Notes: a model not told the origin generated them from the letters alone. A stretch of 64,000 nt of DNA from JBFWRK01 sp050248955 (GCA_050248955.1 JBFWRK010000021.1:9755-73754), one strand, 5' to 3'. Positions 50,324-59,095 are shown, counted from the first letter of the stretch. Numbers and translations are program-made.

Positions 50324-52393
50324 GTGATGAGTGAGCTACCGCCTCCGGTCGGCGGAACCCTCCTCCAGCGCGACCCCGTGCCGCCCCCGAGTGTGCCGGG
50401 CGCCGGCTGGCGTCACGTCGCATCGCTCGACGGGCTCCGCGGCGTCGCGGTGCTGGCAGTGCTGCTGTTCCACGCCGACCTGCTCACCGGTGGGTTCCTC
50501 GGTGTCGACCTGTTCTTCACGCTCTCGGGCTTCCTGATCACGTCGCTGCTGCTCACCGAGGCCCGCCGCACGGACCGCGTCGATCTCATCGCGTTCTGGG
50601 GGCGGCGGTTCCGGCGGCTGCTCCCGGCGATCCTGGTGCTGCTCGCGGTCGTGGTCGTCGTGACGTGGCTCATCGGGACGCCGGCCCAGCTCGACGCGGT
50701 CCACCGAGCCGGGTTGCCGGCGCTGGGCTACGTGGCGAACTGGCACCAGATCGCCCAGGAGGGTGGCTACTGGGCGTCGTTCGCGGAACCGTCGCCGATG
50801 ACCCACTTGTGGAGCCTCGCCATCGAGGAGCAGTTCTACGTCGTCTGGCCGTTCGTCTTCTTCGGTCTGTGGAAGCTGACTCGCGGCTCGGAGCGGGCGA
50901 TCGCAGCCGTCGCCGGGCTCGGCGCGCTCGGCTCTGCCGTGCTCATGGCGGTGCTCTACACGGGCGGCGACCCGACCAGGGTGTACATGGGGACCGACAC
51001 GCGGGCGTTCTCGATCCTCTTCGGCGTCGCCGTCGCAGCTGCTCCGATCCGAGCAACGGCCGCCAGGATGCTCGAACAGCATCGGGTCGTGGTCCAGGTG
51101 GGCCTCGTCGCGATCGTGTTCGCCGGTGCGCTCGTGTGGTCCTCGGTCGACGGCGCGTCCTCCACGATCCTGTTCGAGGGCGGGCTCGCCGTCCACGCTG
51201 CCCTGAGTGCGGTGCTGATCGTCTGCTGCGCCGCCGACGACCGGCTCCTCGCCGCTCGGCTCTTCTCAGGCCGGCTGCTCGGCTACGTGGGCACGCGGTC
51301 GTACGGGCTCTACTTGTGGCACTGGCCCGTGTACGTGGCGCTCGACGAGGACCGCACCGAGCTCGACGGATGGCTGCTGTTCGCCGTGCGCGTCGCCGTG
51401 TCGTTCGCGCTCGCCGAGGTCTCATACCGGGTCGTCGAGTCGCCGATCCGTCATCGGGCGAGGTGGGCCCGCGGCCGGAGCGGCGCGGTGGCGATGGCCG
51501 CCGGGCTCGCTGCGGTGGCGCTCGTCTACGTCGTGGTGCCCGAGGCATCGGCCGAGATCGCGCGGTTCGATCCGAGCGCGCTGACCCCCACGACCGTGCC
51601 GGCCGAACCGACCCCCACCACGACGCTCGCCGCATCGGCGACGCCGACCTCGTCCCCGGCCGAGACGTCCGTGGTCTCGGGCTCGACTGCTCCTGCCTCG
51701 ACAGCCGCCGCCACGACCACGACGATCCCGCCGCCGAAGCCGCTCCTCACGAGCGTGCTGTGGATGGGCGACTCCGTGGCCTGGGACGCGGGTCCCGGCG
51801 TCGAGGCCGCGCTGACCGCAGCCGGCCTGCAGGTCGAGACCGCTGCCTACGTGGGCACCGGCGTCGTGCCGAACCGCGGCGTCGACCCGCTCCAGCTCTT
51901 CCTCGGGCGACTCGTGACGACCCCGCGCGACCTCGCCATCTTCCAGCTGTCGGGCTGGGACCTCGACTTCCCGGAAGCCGAGCAGCGACGGGCGATCCGC
52001 GCCTTCCGTGACCAGGTGAGAGCGGACGGCGCGCGGATGATGTTCCTCCTCCCGCCCACCGTCGACCCCGACCGCTACCACCCCGACTTCACGATCCTGC
52101 TCGACGAGGTGCGCCTCCTGGTCGAGGAGGACCCGGACGGCACGATCCTGCTCGACAGTCAGGCGCTGTGGGGTCAGGGCTACGCGCGGGACATGAACGG
52201 CGACGGGATCCCCGAGCGCAAGCTGGACGGCGTGCACGTCTGCCCGTCGGGCGCAGCGCTGCTCGGGCAGTGGCTCACGCTCCAGCTGGCGGAGCGCTTC
52301 GACGGCGTCACGCCGGCCGATCCGGTCCTCTGGGCCGGTCTGTCCTGGGTGACCGACCCGCGATACAACCAGCCGCTCGGCGTCTGCTCCTGA
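50324..52393 (+). CDS. Acyltransferase-3/SGNH fusion (OafA-like O-acyltransferase)
   Basis: 689 residues in two modules. Residues about 28-395 are an acyltransferase-3 membrane domain of around ten helices (SLDGLRGVAVLAVLLFHADL; DLFFTLSGFLITSLLLTE; FWGRRFRRLLPAILVL; LWSLAIEEQFYVVWPF). A Pro/Thr/Ser-rich linker (about 420-480) leads to an extracytoplasmic SGNH domain with Ser in WMGDSVAWDAG and the Asp-His pair in LDGVHVCPSGAAL. Such fusions O-acetylate cell-surface polysaccharides. It starts 12 bp after the AftD-like stop, so probably the same operon. ATG 50327 is the alternative start. Confidence 0.92.
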   Translation: MMSELPPPVGGTLLQRDPVPPPSVPGAGWRHVASLDGLRGVAVLAVLLFHADLLTGGFLGVDLFFTLSGFLITSLLLTEARRTDRVDLIAFWGRRFRRLLPAILVLLAVVVVVTWLIGTPAQLDAVHRAGLPALGYVANWHQIAQEGGYWASFAEPSPMTHLWSLAIEEQFYVVWPFVFFGLWKLTRGSERAIAAVAGLGALGSAVLMAVLYTGGDPTRVYMGTDTRAFSILFGVAVAAAPIRATAARMLEQHRVVVQVGLVAIVFAGALVWSSVDGASSTILFEGGLAVHAALSAVLIVCCAADDRLLAARLFSGRLLGYVGTRSYGLYLWHWPVYVALDEDRTELDGWLLFAVRVAVSFALAEVSYRVVESPIRHRARWARGRSGAVAMAAGLAAVALVYVVVPEASAEIARFDPSALTPTTVPAEPTPTTTLAASATPTSSPAETSVVSGSTAPASTAAATTTTIPPPKPLLTSVLWMGDSVAWDAGPGVEAALTAAGLQVETAAYVGTGVVPNRGVDPLQLFLGRLVTTPRDLAIFQLSGWDLDFPEAEQRRAIRAFRDQVRADGARMMFLLPPTVDPDRYHPDFTILLDEVRLLVEEDPDGTILLDSQALWGQGYARDMNGDGIPERKLDGVHVCPSGAALLGQWLTLQLAERFDGVTPADPVLWAGLSWVTDPRYNQPLGVCS

Positions 52394-52395
52394 AG

Positions 52396-52412
52396 CGTCT
52401 CGTCGTGAGACG
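52396..52412. terminator. Short hairpin between convergent acyltransferase and ppm genes
   Basis: CGTCTC-GTCGT-GAGACG begins three bases after the acyltransferase TGA and ends 12 bases from the stop of the convergent ppm gene. It could serve both strands. Confidence 0.45.
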
Positions 52413-52423
52413 TCCGAGGCGTG

Positions 52424-53170
52424 TCAGCCGCCCGCGGTTGCTCCCTGGTCGGAGCGACGGCGGTGGAGCCGGTCGTTGATCCCCCAGCGCGTCACGAGCA
52501 GCATCGACTCGAGGATGATGTGGCGCGACATCTTCGACGAGCCGAGCTCGCGGTCGGCGAACGTGATCGGCGTCTCGGCGATCACGAAGCCACCCTTGGC
52601 GAGGCGCCGCACCAGCTCCGTCAGGAAGGCGTAGCCCTCCGCCGAGGTGGACGACGGCTCGATCGCCCGCAGCGCGGTCGCCCGGTAGGCGCGGAAGCCG
52701 GACGTGCAGTCGCGCACCGTCAGGCCGAGCATGAACGCCGCGTACCGGTTGCCCCACTTCGACAGGAACCGGCGGTGGAACGGCCAGTTCACCGTGCGGC
52801 CACCCGGGACGTAGCGCGACCCGATCACCACATCGGCGCCGCCGCTGATCAGGCCGAGCATCGTCGGGATCGTCGCCGGGTCATGGGAGAAGTCGACGTC
52901 CATCGAGACGACGACGTCGTACCCCTCGTCGAGCGCCACCTTGAACCCGTCGCGGTAGGCGCTGCCGAGCCCCTGCTTGCCGGGCCGGCGCATGACCTTG
53001 ATCTGACCGAGCTCGGCCGCCGCGACCTCGGCGCGTTCTGCAGTGCCGTCGGGGCTGCTGTCGTCGACGACGAGGATGTCGGCGGACGGCGCGTGACGCC
53101 GGACGGTCGCGAGCAGCCGAGCGACGTTCTCCAACTCGTTGTAGGTCGGAACGACGACGATGCTGCGCAC
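52424..53170 (-). CDS. Polyprenol-phosphate mannose synthase (Ppm1/DPM-type GT2)
   Basis: 248-residue cytoplasmic-face GT2 enzyme making polyprenyl-phosphate mannose from GDP-mannose. The nucleotide-binding start is SIVVVPTYNELENV, then ILVVDDSSPDGT; the DXD region is VVSMDVDFSHDP; GADVVIGSRYVPGG and TSGFRAYRA are characteristic of DPM1. It ends ITRWG-like without membrane helices. The start is GTG 53170, with TACGAT 8 bases upstream; a longer GTG start at 53257 would overlap the divergent gene. It would feed the PigV-like and other GT-C transferases nearby. Confidence 0.93.
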   Translation of the reverse strand: MRSIVVVPTYNELENVARLLATVRRHAPSADILVVDDSSPDGTAERAEVAAAELGQIKVMRRPGKQGLGSAYRDGFKVALDEGYDVVVSMDVDFSHDPATIPTMLGLISGGADVVIGSRYVPGGRTVNWPFHRRFLSKWGNRYAAFMLGLTVRDCTSGFRAYRATALRAIEPSSTSAEGYAFLTELVRRLAKGGFVIAETPITFADRELGSSKMSRHIILESMLLVTRWGINDRLHRRRSDQGATAGG

Positions 53171-53178
53171 GGGCTGGG

Positions 53179-53184
53179 ATCGTA
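53179..53184 (-). promoter_or_regulatory. -10 box (TACGAT) for ppm gene
   Basis: TACGAT on the minus strand ends 8 bases before the GTG at 53170. The divergent gene has TATCCT at 53210-53215 on the plus strand. Confidence 0.5.
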
Positions 53185-53209
53185 CCGACTCCGCGATCCA
53201 CTCGACGGC

Positions 53210-53215
53210 TATCCT
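53210..53215 (+). promoter_or_regulatory. -10 box (TATCCT) for the GMC/epimerase operon
   Basis: TATCCT ends 12 bases before the ATG at 53228, predicting a leader of only a few bases. Confidence 0.4.
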
Positions 53216-53227
53216 GCGGGACTCGCC

Positions 53228-53572
53228 ATGCCCGGTCTGCCCTCGCCCACCGCACACGTACGCCCGTTCGCCGACTGGCTGCTCGCTCGGGATCTGCCCG
53301 GCCTCGACGACGATCGGCGTCGAGCCACGGTCGCGTTCGTGCTCAAGCGGATCGACGGATTGCCCGATCCGATGGCGATCGGTGTCCTGGTCGTCGCCAT
53401 GATCGCCCGCGGGCTGCTCGCCGTCCCCGGTGGCCGGGCCGTCCTCGGACTCCTCGTCCGGAGGCCCTTGCCACTTGCAGGCGAGTACGTGCGGCTCGTG
53501 CGCTCGCTCGGCTACGCCTACATCTGGGATGCGTGGCCCGACGCCAGGCCCGACGGGTCGATCGCGGCGTGA
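53228..53572 (+). CDS. Small protein coupled to GMC oxidoreductase, unknown function
   Basis: 114 residues, no family I recognise. It has an N-terminal helical part (FADWLLARDLPGLDDDRRRA, VAFVLKRIDGLPDPMAIGVL) followed by one apolar stretch (IGVLVVAMIARGLLAVPGG) and a C-terminal part with LVRSLGYAYIWDAWPDARPD. No signal peptide. Its stop overlaps the GTG of the GMC gene (GTGA). By analogy to small partner subunits of membrane GMC dehydrogenases it may be an accessory or anchoring subunit, but it shows no homology I can see to gluconate dehydrogenase subunit 3. Confidence 0.7.
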   Translation: MPGLPSPTAHVRPFADWLLARDLPGLDDDRRRATVAFVLKRIDGLPDPMAIGVLVVAMIARGLLAVPGGRAVLGLLVRRPLPLAGEYVRLVRSLGYAYIWDAWPDARPDGSIAA

Positions 53573-55038
53573 CCGGGCCGTCCATCGGCGGGCGCGCCAC
53601 CGAAGCCGACCACGACGCCGATGTGCTCGTCGTCGGTTCGGGCGCCGGCGGCGCAGTCACGGCGGCGCTCCTCGCCGAGGCCGGGATCGACGTGCTCGTG
53701 GTCGAGGAAGGGCCGTGGATCGAGCAGGGCGTCCTCGCGCCGTTCTCGCTCGAACAGATGGACCGTCAGTACCGCGCCGGCGGGATCACCGTCGCCCTCG
53801 GCCGTCCGTCGATCGCCTACACCGAAGGGCGCTGCGCCGGCGGGGGCACCGAGGTCAACAGCGGCCTCTACCGCCGCCCGCCGCCCGAGATCCTCGAGCG
53901 GTGGCGCCGGGACTTCGAGATCGGCGACTTCGACCCGGACGATCTGTATGCGATCGGTGCCGAGCTCGAGGCAGCGCTGAGCGTGTCGACCTCACCTGGC
54001 GGGCTGACCGCCGCCGGCGACGTGCTCCGTCGCGGTGCCGACGCGCTCGGATGGGCGAACAGTGAGATCCCCCGCTGGATGGTCTATCCCGACCCGGCCG
54101 CACCGGAAAGCGGGCAGCGTCAGAGCATGACCCGGACGTTCCTCCCCCGGGCAGCTCGGGCGGGAGCGAGGATCCTCACGGAGTGCCGCGTCGACCGGCT
54201 CGAACGCCAGGGCGGCCGGGCTCGCTCGGCAACCGTCACGCTCGCCGACGGACGCACCGGCTCGATCCGCTTCCGCGACGTGATCGTGTGTGGCGGCGCG
54301 ATCCAGACGCCTGCGCTGCTCCAGCGCTCGGGGATCGGCGGCGTCATCGGCAAGACCCTCGCCGTGCACCCCACAGTGAAGCTCGCCGCCCGCTTCCGTG
54401 AGCCGATCAACGTCCCGAACGACGTTCCCGTCCACCAGGTGAAGGAGTTCGCCCCCGACCTGTCGTTCGGGTGCTCGGCGAGCGGGCCTGGACTCGTCGC
54501 CCTCGCGCTCTCGGACAACTGGACCGATTTCGCCAGGGCGATGCCCGAGTGGCGCGACATCGCCGTCTACTACGCCGCGATCACGAGCGAGGGCCGCGGT
54601 CGGGTCCGCGCCGTGCCCGGGTGGCGCGAGCCGGTGGTGACGTACCGGCTGACGGCGCGCGACCGCGAGCTCCTGCGGTCGGGCCTGGCCCGCCTCGCGC
54701 TGGTCATGCTCGAGGCGGGCGCGATCGAGGTCTACCCGTCGGTGCGCGACGCCCCGCTCGTCCGCAACCGCCGCGATCTCGCCGAGCTCCAGCGCACGTT
54801 CCGGGCCACGAGGGCGAGCGTGATGACCGTTCACCTCTGCTCGACGGTGCCGATGGGCGAGCGTGAGGGTGCCTGCGGCGCTGACTCCCACGGACGAGTC
54901 CACGGCACCGACAACGTCTACGTGAACGACGCCTCGCTGCTCCCCGACGCTCCCGGCGTCAACCCGCAGGGCACGGTGATGGCCTTCGCCGTCCGCAACG
55001 CCCGCCACTACCTCGCCCGGAGGACCACCCATGCGTGA
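53569..55038 (+). CDS. GMC-family FAD-dependent oxidoreductase
   Basis: 489 residues of glucose-methanol-choline type flavoprotein. The N-terminal dinucleotide fold is VLVVGSGAGGAVTAALLAEA, then GRCAGGGTEVNSGLYRRP as the GMC FAD loop. VIVCGGAIQTPALLQRSGIG is the second signature. The C-terminal active-site region has HLCSTVPMG and VNDASLLPDAPGVNPQGTVM. The usual active-site His is probably within HLCS, and Asn in NPQG. Relatives oxidise alcohols, sugars or sterols. It overlaps the small protein and the next SDR gene (8 bp), in a tight four-gene operon. Confidence 0.9.
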   Translation: MTGPSIGGRATEADHDADVLVVGSGAGGAVTAALLAEAGIDVLVVEEGPWIEQGVLAPFSLEQMDRQYRAGGITVALGRPSIAYTEGRCAGGGTEVNSGLYRRPPPEILERWRRDFEIGDFDPDDLYAIGAELEAALSVSTSPGGLTAAGDVLRRGADALGWANSEIPRWMVYPDPAAPESGQRQSMTRTFLPRAARAGARILTECRVDRLERQGGRARSATVTLADGRTGSIRFRDVIVCGGAIQTPALLQRSGIGGVIGKTLAVHPTVKLAARFREPINVPNDVPVHQVKEFAPDLSFGCSASGPGLVALALSDNWTDFARAMPEWRDIAVYYAAITSEGRGRVRAVPGWREPVVTYRLTARDRELLRSGLARLALVMLEAGAIEVYPSVRDAPLVRNRRDLAELQRTFRATRASVMTVHLCSTVPMGEREGACGADSHGRVHGTDNVYVNDASLLPDAPGVNPQGTVMAFAVRNARHYLARRTTHA

Positions 55039-56104
55039 CCCGCTCCCTCCGCCCGACGTGACGGCGGTGACCGGTGCCGGCGGGTGGCTCGGCCAGACGC
55101 TCGTGCACCGGCTCAGCGACTCCACGGCGAGCGGCCGCGGTCCGGACCACCTGGTGCGGGCGCTCGTGCAGCACGACGACGCCACGGCGGCCACGCTGCG
55201 CGCCCTCGACGGTGTGCAGGTCGTCACCGGCGACGTCACGCGACCCGCTGATCTGGACCGGCTGCTCGACGGGCTGAGCGGTGTCGTCGACGTGGTCCAC
55301 ACGGCCGGCGTCATCCACCCCGCCCGACTGGCGCAGTTCTTCGCCGTCAACGCGAGCGGCACGCAGAACGTGTTGGACGCGGCTCGGCGTGCCCGGCCGG
55401 TCGGGGACGCAAAGGACGGCGTCCGACGGATCGTCCACGTCTCGTCGAACTCGCCGTTCGGCACGAACGCGCACCGCACCGACCTGTTCCGAGCCGACGA
55501 GCCGTTCCATCCGTACCTCGGCTACGGACGCTCGAAGATGATGGCCGAGCTCGCCGTGCGCGCCGAGGTGGAGGCGGGGCTCGACGCGGTGATCGTCCGT
55601 CCACCGTGGTTCTACGGCCCGTGGCAGCCGCCTCGCCAGACCCGGTTCTTCCGGATGATCCGCACCGGGCGCTTTCCCGTGTTCGGCGACGGCGGGCAAC
55701 GACGGTCGATGGTGTACGTCGGCAACCTGGTCGACGGCGTGCTCCGGGCCGAACTGCGAGGCCGTACCGGACAGGCGTACTGGATCGCCGATCGCCGGCC
55801 GTACGAGGTGAACGAGATCGTCAGCACGGTGCAGCAGGCGCTCCGCGACGAGGGCCTCGAGGTCAGCTCGCGTGTGCTGCGCGTGCCCGCGCTCGTCTCG
55901 AACGTCGCCGAGCTCGGCGACCGCGCGCTGCAACGGATCGGGCGCTACCAGTCGGCCGTTCACGTGCTCGGCGAGATGTCGAAGACGATCGCCTGCGACA
56001 TCTCCGCCTCGGTGGCTGATCTCGGCTACGAGCCGGAGGTCGATCTGCTCGAGGGCATGCGCCGGAGCATCCGCTGGTGCCTCGACCAGGGACTCGAGCT
56101 GTGA
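55031..56104 (+). CDS. NAD-dependent epimerase/dehydratase (extended SDR, 3beta-HSD-like)
   Basis: 357 residues. The Rossmann motif is VTGAGGWLGQTLVHRL, the catalytic Tyr-Lys is in YLGYGRSKMMAEL, and Ser is in HVSSNSPFG. It has VRPPWFYGPWQPP typical of sugar epimerases or NSDHL-like sterol dehydrogenases. It starts inside the end of the GMC gene (8-bp overlap) and ends on a GTGA overlap with the second SDR. Likely acts on the same substrate as the GMC enzyme. Confidence 0.88.
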   Translation: MRDPLPPPDVTAVTGAGGWLGQTLVHRLSDSTASGRGPDHLVRALVQHDDATAATLRALDGVQVVTGDVTRPADLDRLLDGLSGVVDVVHTAGVIHPARLAQFFAVNASGTQNVLDAARRARPVGDAKDGVRRIVHVSSNSPFGTNAHRTDLFRADEPFHPYLGYGRSKMMAELAVRAEVEAGLDAVIVRPPWFYGPWQPPRQTRFFRMIRTGRFPVFGDGGQRRSMVYVGNLVDGVLRAELRGRTGQAYWIADRRPYEVNEIVSTVQQALRDEGLEVSSRVLRVPALVSNVAELGDRALQRIGRYQSAVHVLGEMSKTIACDISASVADLGYEPEVDLLEGMRRSIRWCLDQGLEL

Positions 56105-57147
56105 CCACCGCGTTGGTGACGGGCGGGAGCGGCTACTTCGGTGCGCTGCTCGCGGAGCGGCTCCGGCAGCGGGGCGATCGCGTCCGGGTCCTCGACCTGA
56201 ACCCGTTCGACGGCGATCCGTCGATCGAGTTCGTGCAGGGCGACATCCGCGACGCGGCCGCGGTGCGCGCCGCGGTCGACGGCATCGACGTCGTGTTCCA
56301 CAACGTCGCTCAGGTGCCGCTGGCCCGGGACGAGCAGCTGCTGCGCTCCGTCAACGTCGACGGCACGCGCGTCCTGCTCGAAGCGTGCCGGGACGCGCCC
56401 GTCGCGAAGATCGTGCACACCTCGTCGAGCGCGGTGTTCGGCATCCCGGAGCAGAACCCCGTGCTGCCGTCCACCGTGCCCAGGCCGCGCGAGTCGTACG
56501 GCCACGCGAAGCTCGCCGCTGAATGGGCCTGCCTCGCGGCGGTCGCCCGTGGTCAGGACGTGACGATCATCCGGCCGCGGACGATCCTCGGGCACGGCCG
56601 GCTCGGGATCTTCGGCATCTTGTTCGAGTGGATCGCCGACGGCGCGGACGTGTTCGTCCTCGGCGACGGGTCGAACCGCTACCAGTTCGTCCACGCCGAC
56701 GACCTTGCCGAGGTCTGCCTCCGCGCCGGCGACGCGAGTGGCCCGGCGATCTTCAACGCCGGCACCGACCGCTTCGGCACGATGCGCGAGACGCTCCAGG
56801 CGCTCTGCGACCACGCCGGCACGGGCGCCGGCGTGCGGTCGCTGCCCGCAGCACCCGCGGCCGTGGCGATGCGACTGACGGCGGCGCTGCGGATCGCGCC
56901 GTTCGCGCCGTACCACTGGATCATGTACAGCCGCTCGATGTGGTTCGACACGGCACACGTGACCGACGCGCTCGGCTGGCGACCGGTGTACTCGAACGAC
57001 GAGATGTTCGCCCACAGCTACGACTGGTTCCTGTCGCACCGGTCGTCGCTCGGCGGCGACGGCGCCTCGCACCACCGTCGCCCTGCCCGGCAGGGCGCGC
57101 TACGACTCCTCAAGCAGGCGACACGTCTCCTGCCCGCTGCGCACTGA
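56101..57147 (+). CDS. NAD-dependent epimerase/dehydratase (extended SDR)
   Basis: 348 residues. The Rossmann motif is LVTGGSGYFGALLAERL, the Ser region is VHTSSSAVFG, the catalytic Tyr-Lys is in ESYGHAKLAAEWA, and RPRTILGHGRLG follows. GTG 56101 overlaps the previous stop. Its 3' end overlaps the convergent membrane transferase gene by 48 bp. With the GMC enzyme and the first SDR it could oxidise, epimerise and reduce a sugar or a lipid-linked sugar. Substrate unproven. Confidence 0.88.
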   Translation: MTTALVTGGSGYFGALLAERLRQRGDRVRVLDLNPFDGDPSIEFVQGDIRDAAAVRAAVDGIDVVFHNVAQVPLARDEQLLRSVNVDGTRVLLEACRDAPVAKIVHTSSSAVFGIPEQNPVLPSTVPRPRESYGHAKLAAEWACLAAVARGQDVTIIRPRTILGHGRLGIFGILFEWIADGADVFVLGDGSNRYQFVHADDLAEVCLRAGDASGPAIFNAGTDRFGTMRETLQALCDHAGTGAGVRSLPAAPAAVAMRLTAALRIAPFAPYHWIMYSRSMWFDTAHVTDALGWRPVYSNDEMFAHSYDWFLSHRSSLGGDGASHHRRPARQGALRLLKQATRLLPAAH

Positions 57148-59004
57148 GAGCTCGAACAGCGGCGAGCTCGGATCGACCTCGAAGACCGCGCCGGGCAGGC
57201 GGAGCTCGCCCACCTGTCGCAGCAGGGCCTTCTCGTCAGGGGGCACGAGGTCGAGGAACTCGAGCGCAGCGAAGCCGTACTGCTCGTCGAGCCGCGGGAT
57301 CAGGTCCGCCAGACCGGCCGCGCACATCCGCTGCTGCAGCTCGCGGAGGAGCGCCGCGGAGAGGAGCTGCTCGTCGTCCGACCTCGGGTCGGTGTACGCG
57401 ACCTCCACGGCGGCAGGGTCGGCGCGGAGCTGGGCGATCGCGGCATCCCCGACGACGTAGAGCAGCACTGCGTTCGCCCGATCGCGCGACACCACGCGGA
57501 ACGGCATCGCACCGGCCCGACCCGCTTCGTCGATGCCGACGTGGAACCCGCGCTTCTCCATCTCGAGCACGATGCCGAACGCCGCCGAGCCGAGCGCCAC
57601 GGGGTCGTGGTGCTCGAGTCGGTACACCGCGCTCCGATCGAGCCGCTCGGCGAGCTGCGCACTCAGCTGCTGGGTCATCCTGCTGTCGCGCGGGTACGTC
57701 GTCTCGGCCTCGGCCGCCGAGGCCACACCGAGCACCGTGACGACGAGGAACGCCGCCGTGCCGATCGCGGGCGCGGCGCGCACGAAGCGGACGGCCGGCA
57801 CCGCTCGACCCTCGCGCGATCTGATCGTCGCGACCCGCTCGGACGCGGCCCGCCACAAGGACCAGAGCGACGCCATCGTGATGGCGGCAGCGAGCGGCCA
57901 CATCCACCTGATCACGTAGTCGAAGAACGTGCCGAAGATGCGCGCCGTCGACGCGAGCCCGATCACGACTGCGAGCCCGAGCACGGCCTGCAACGTGAGC
58001 ACCTCGCGATCGCGCCGGCGCACGGCGAACCATCCACCGGCCGCAACGAGGAGGACGAAGCCGAGGAAGCCGGCCAGGTTCGGCGACTCGATCGGCACCT
58101 TGCCCGGCCCGGTCACCCATGGTCCGAGCAGGTTGAGCTCCCCCGCCATCGCCTTCGCGGCCGACCAGAGGCCGACGTACGGCTCGGCGGGTGACGAGAA
58201 CTCGTCGAAGAGCTTGCGCAGGTTCCCGGTCCCCGGCCGGTACTGCTCGATCAGCGGAGGCAGCCAGGCGACCACGAAGCAGACGAAGGCGACCAGGGCC
58301 GACACGACGAGGCGCTTGCGGGGAACGAGCTCGGTGCGCGTCGCGAGCACGACGAGCACCACGATCGAGGCACCGAGCAGGCCGGTGACGAGCAGCGTGT
58401 AGCTCACGTGGGTCTGTACGCAGTGGCTCCCGACGAGCACCGCCCACGGCAGCAGCACGACGTCGCCGCGGGAGAGCCCCCACACGAGCATCAGGAACGC
58501 GAGGAACGCGTACAACGGGACCCAGACGTTCCAGGGTTGCACGAAGAAGTCGGGCACGAGCGAGCGGGTCATCACGGCGAGGGTGCCGGCGAGCAGGAGC
58601 GCGGCCGCGGTGCCACCGTTGCGCTTCGCGAGCAACACTGCGGCGACCACGCCGACGATGTGCAGCAGTGCCGTGGACCAGAGCAACGACAACCCCGACG
58701 CGCCACCGATCCGATAGGGGACGGCGAGCAGGTATGCCATGCTCGGCCCCGGCGTCGAGCCCTGCCCGCTGCCACCACCGACCCGAGCCGCCACGCCGAC
58801 GAGCGGCGGGTGCTCCGGGATGGCGCGAACGAGCAGTTCCGTGTGCGCGAAGTCACCGGTGGCGAACCACGGCCGGCCGCTGACGGCGATGATCGTCACC
58901 ACGATCGGCAGCACGACGGCGGCCGTCCCCAGGATCACCGGGGAGCGCGACGCCCGGCGCAGCAGGCCGGTTCGGACCGGAGCGGGTTCGGGCACGGTCA
59001 CCAC
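57100..59004 (-). CDS. Large GT-C-like membrane protein
   Basis: 634 residues (from GTG 59004) with about eleven membrane helices up to residue 430 and a C-terminal soluble region (about 430-634). The first loop has RPWFATGDFAHTELLVRAIP, whose acidic residues fit a GT-C catalytic motif, then PSMAYLLAVPYRIGGASGLS. Probably a polyprenyl-phosphate-sugar-dependent glycosyltransferase; I do not recognise a characterised family. Two GTG codons follow at 59001 and 58995. TACCAT sits 9 bases before the first. The gene overlaps the convergent epimerase gene by 48 bp. Confidence 0.7.
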   Translation of the reverse strand: MVTVPEPAPVRTGLLRRASRSPVILGTAAVVLPIVVTIIAVSGRPWFATGDFAHTELLVRAIPEHPPLVGVAARVGGGSGQGSTPGPSMAYLLAVPYRIGGASGLSLLWSTALLHIVGVVAAVLLAKRNGGTAAALLLAGTLAVMTRSLVPDFFVQPWNVWVPLYAFLAFLMLVWGLSRGDVVLLPWAVLVGSHCVQTHVSYTLLVTGLLGASIVVLVVLATRTELVPRKRLVVSALVAFVCFVVAWLPPLIEQYRPGTGNLRKLFDEFSSPAEPYVGLWSAAKAMAGELNLLGPWVTGPGKVPIESPNLAGFLGFVLLVAAGGWFAVRRRDREVLTLQAVLGLAVVIGLASTARIFGTFFDYVIRWMWPLAAAITMASLWSLWRAASERVATIRSREGRAVPAVRFVRAAPAIGTAAFLVVTVLGVASAAEAETTYPRDSRMTQQLSAQLAERLDRSAVYRLEHHDPVALGSAAFGIVLEMEKRGFHVGIDEAGRAGAMPFRVVSRDRANAVLLYVVGDAAIAQLRADPAAVEVAYTDPRSDDEQLLSAALLRELQQRMCAAGLADLIPRLDEQYGFAALEFLDLVPPDEKALLRQVGELRLPGAVFEVDPSSPLFELSVRSGQETCRLLEES

Positions 59005-59013
59005 GGCGTGCGG

Positions 59014-59019
59014 ATGGTA
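59014..59019 (-). promoter_or_regulatory. -10 box (TACCAT) for the GT-C-like membrane protein gene
   Basis: TACCAT on the minus strand ends 9 bases before GTG 59004 and 12 before GTG 59001. Confidence 0.4.
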
Positions 59020-59095
59020 CCGGAGGCGGGGCGAGCATCCCTTGCACCGGGACGCCGTCGGCGAGAGCCTCATGCGCGACCGCCGTGGCGCACAG

